A DNA stretch of 64,000 nt. Source: Bdellovibrionales bacterium (GTDB taxonomy: Bacteria > Bdellovibrionota > Bdellovibrionia > Bdellovibrionales > Bdellovibrionaceae). The notes under the pieces are model-generated. The model was not told the DNA's origin. It did no database searches and saw only the letters and a program-made list of their open reading frames with translations. This document shows, in pieces, positions 63,586 to 64,000 of this stretch. Where the stretch lies: NCBI GenBank assembly GCA_018266295.1, contig JAFEAQ010000006.1, positions 124,001-188,000 on the forward strand, written 5' to 3'. The position numbers and the translations under genes are program-made. The stretch's first letter is position 1. Each line of letters starts with the position of its first letter.

Positions 63586-64000
63586 ATGAAAACAATCTTT
63601 ATGTCTTTGGTTTCTGTGTTGTTCGCGGCAACAGCTTTCGCTATGCCAACAATGGGTGACAACGCGGTTTACAACGTGACTATTTCTCAAGGTGGCCAAT
63701 CTATGCAAGGCACTTTGGAATCGACAATCACTGCTGCTAACAACGGTTCATACACTGTTGAAAGCAAAATCAACTTGGGTGGCCAATCTCAAGTTCAAAA
63801 TCAACAAAGATCAGAGCAAGAAATGGTTTCTGATGCTTTGGTTGGTCAAATCCTTGGCAACTGCGCTCAGTACGGTGGCAAATTGGAAACTGTAACTGTA
63901 CCAGCTGGTACTTTCAACACATGTGCATTGCCTGCTGATCCACAAGACGGCACTGGCTTCACTTGGGTTGGCCAAGTCGCTTTCGGCGTTGTTAAAGTTG
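63586..64000 (+). CDS. Small exported protein, 3' end outside the window
   Basis: ATAAGGGGGA lies six to eight bases before the ATG at 63586. Residues 1-19 are a signal peptide (MKTIFMSLVSVLFAATAFA-M). The visible 119 mature residues are beta-rich with Gly/Gln-Ser turns (ISQGGQSMQGTLES, NLGGQSQVQ), two Cys (NCAQ, NTCAL) and W-V-G-Q-V-A-F at the window end. Codons are strongly biased to GCT, GTT, CAA, AAC and GGT/GGC, more so than in neighbouring genes, which suggests high expression. Family is unknown; a periplasmic or surface protein. Confidence 0.7.
   Translation, partial: MKTIFMSLVSVLFAATAFAMPTMGDNAVYNVTISQGGQSMQGTLESTITAANNGSYTVESKINLGGQSQVQNQQRSEQEMVSDALVGQILGNCAQYGGKLETVTVPAGTFNTCALPADPQDGTGFTWVGQVAFGVVKV

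Overview
The window looks like chromosome from a Bdellovibrio-type predatory bacterium (Bdellovibrionota). This is inferred from gene content, not from a marker gene. The content includes many exported proteins and large lipoproteins without close named relatives, outer-membrane beta-barrels ending in aromatic residues, an HD-GYP protein, SpoIIE/STAS/PATAN signalling, an L,D-transpeptidase and an M14 peptidase. No rRNA, tRNA, CRISPR array, transposase or integrase was recognised.

Layout. 0-6 kb: the 3' part of an outer-membrane protein, then a barrel gene overlapping a 1093-residue lipoprotein gene. 6-14 kb: a BtuF-like protein, a FabMG-like protein coupled to a metallo-beta-lactamase-fold protein, a 0.5 kb gene-free patch of palindromes, a degenerate subtilase-like exported protein, a cardiolipin synthase-type enzyme, a P-loop NTPase and a second member of the outer-membrane family. 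14-16 kb: two exported proteins of unknown role. 16-25 kb: a signalling locus. SpoIIE phosphatase, STAS protein and a receiver-PATAN-TPR protein run leftward; a FecR/Fn3-like protein and a PAS-Hpt-ATPase kinase run rightward; a CheY follows. 25-31 kb: ChaN-like protein, rpmG-dcd, then a second barrel/large-lipoprotein pair. 32-43 kb: M14 peptidase, DUF1338 enzyme, lipocalin, HD-GYP, a small outer-membrane protein, DUF1269, the third outer-membrane family member, a flavin reductase with a DMT transporter, a TerC/DUF475 protein and a CLC channel. 43-47 kb: a proline-repeat lipoprotein, a 17-residue-repeat protein, msrB and a YCII protein. 47-59.5 kb: a ten-gene purine operon purF-C-D-N-L-Q-H-M-K-E with almost every junction overlapping. 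59.6-64 kb: exported proteins, including an L,D-transpeptidase and a secreted RelE-fold protein overlapping an exported partner gene.

The pur genes cover PRPP to IMP through the PurK/PurE route. PurL carries a tandem PurS-like N-terminus and PurQ is separate, so FGAM synthase has two rather than three subunits.

The least ordinary items are these: the exported RelE-like protein with its overlapping partner gene; a long hairpin that hides the ribosome binding site of the gene at 59678-60889; two unrelated loci with the same barrel-overlapping-giant-lipoprotein plan; a three-member outer-membrane family; a 17-residue-repeat protein with a probable one-base frameshift at its start; and a cluster of AGACGACC palindromes. 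All functions are read from sequence by eye. Domain limits are approximate and no database search was run.
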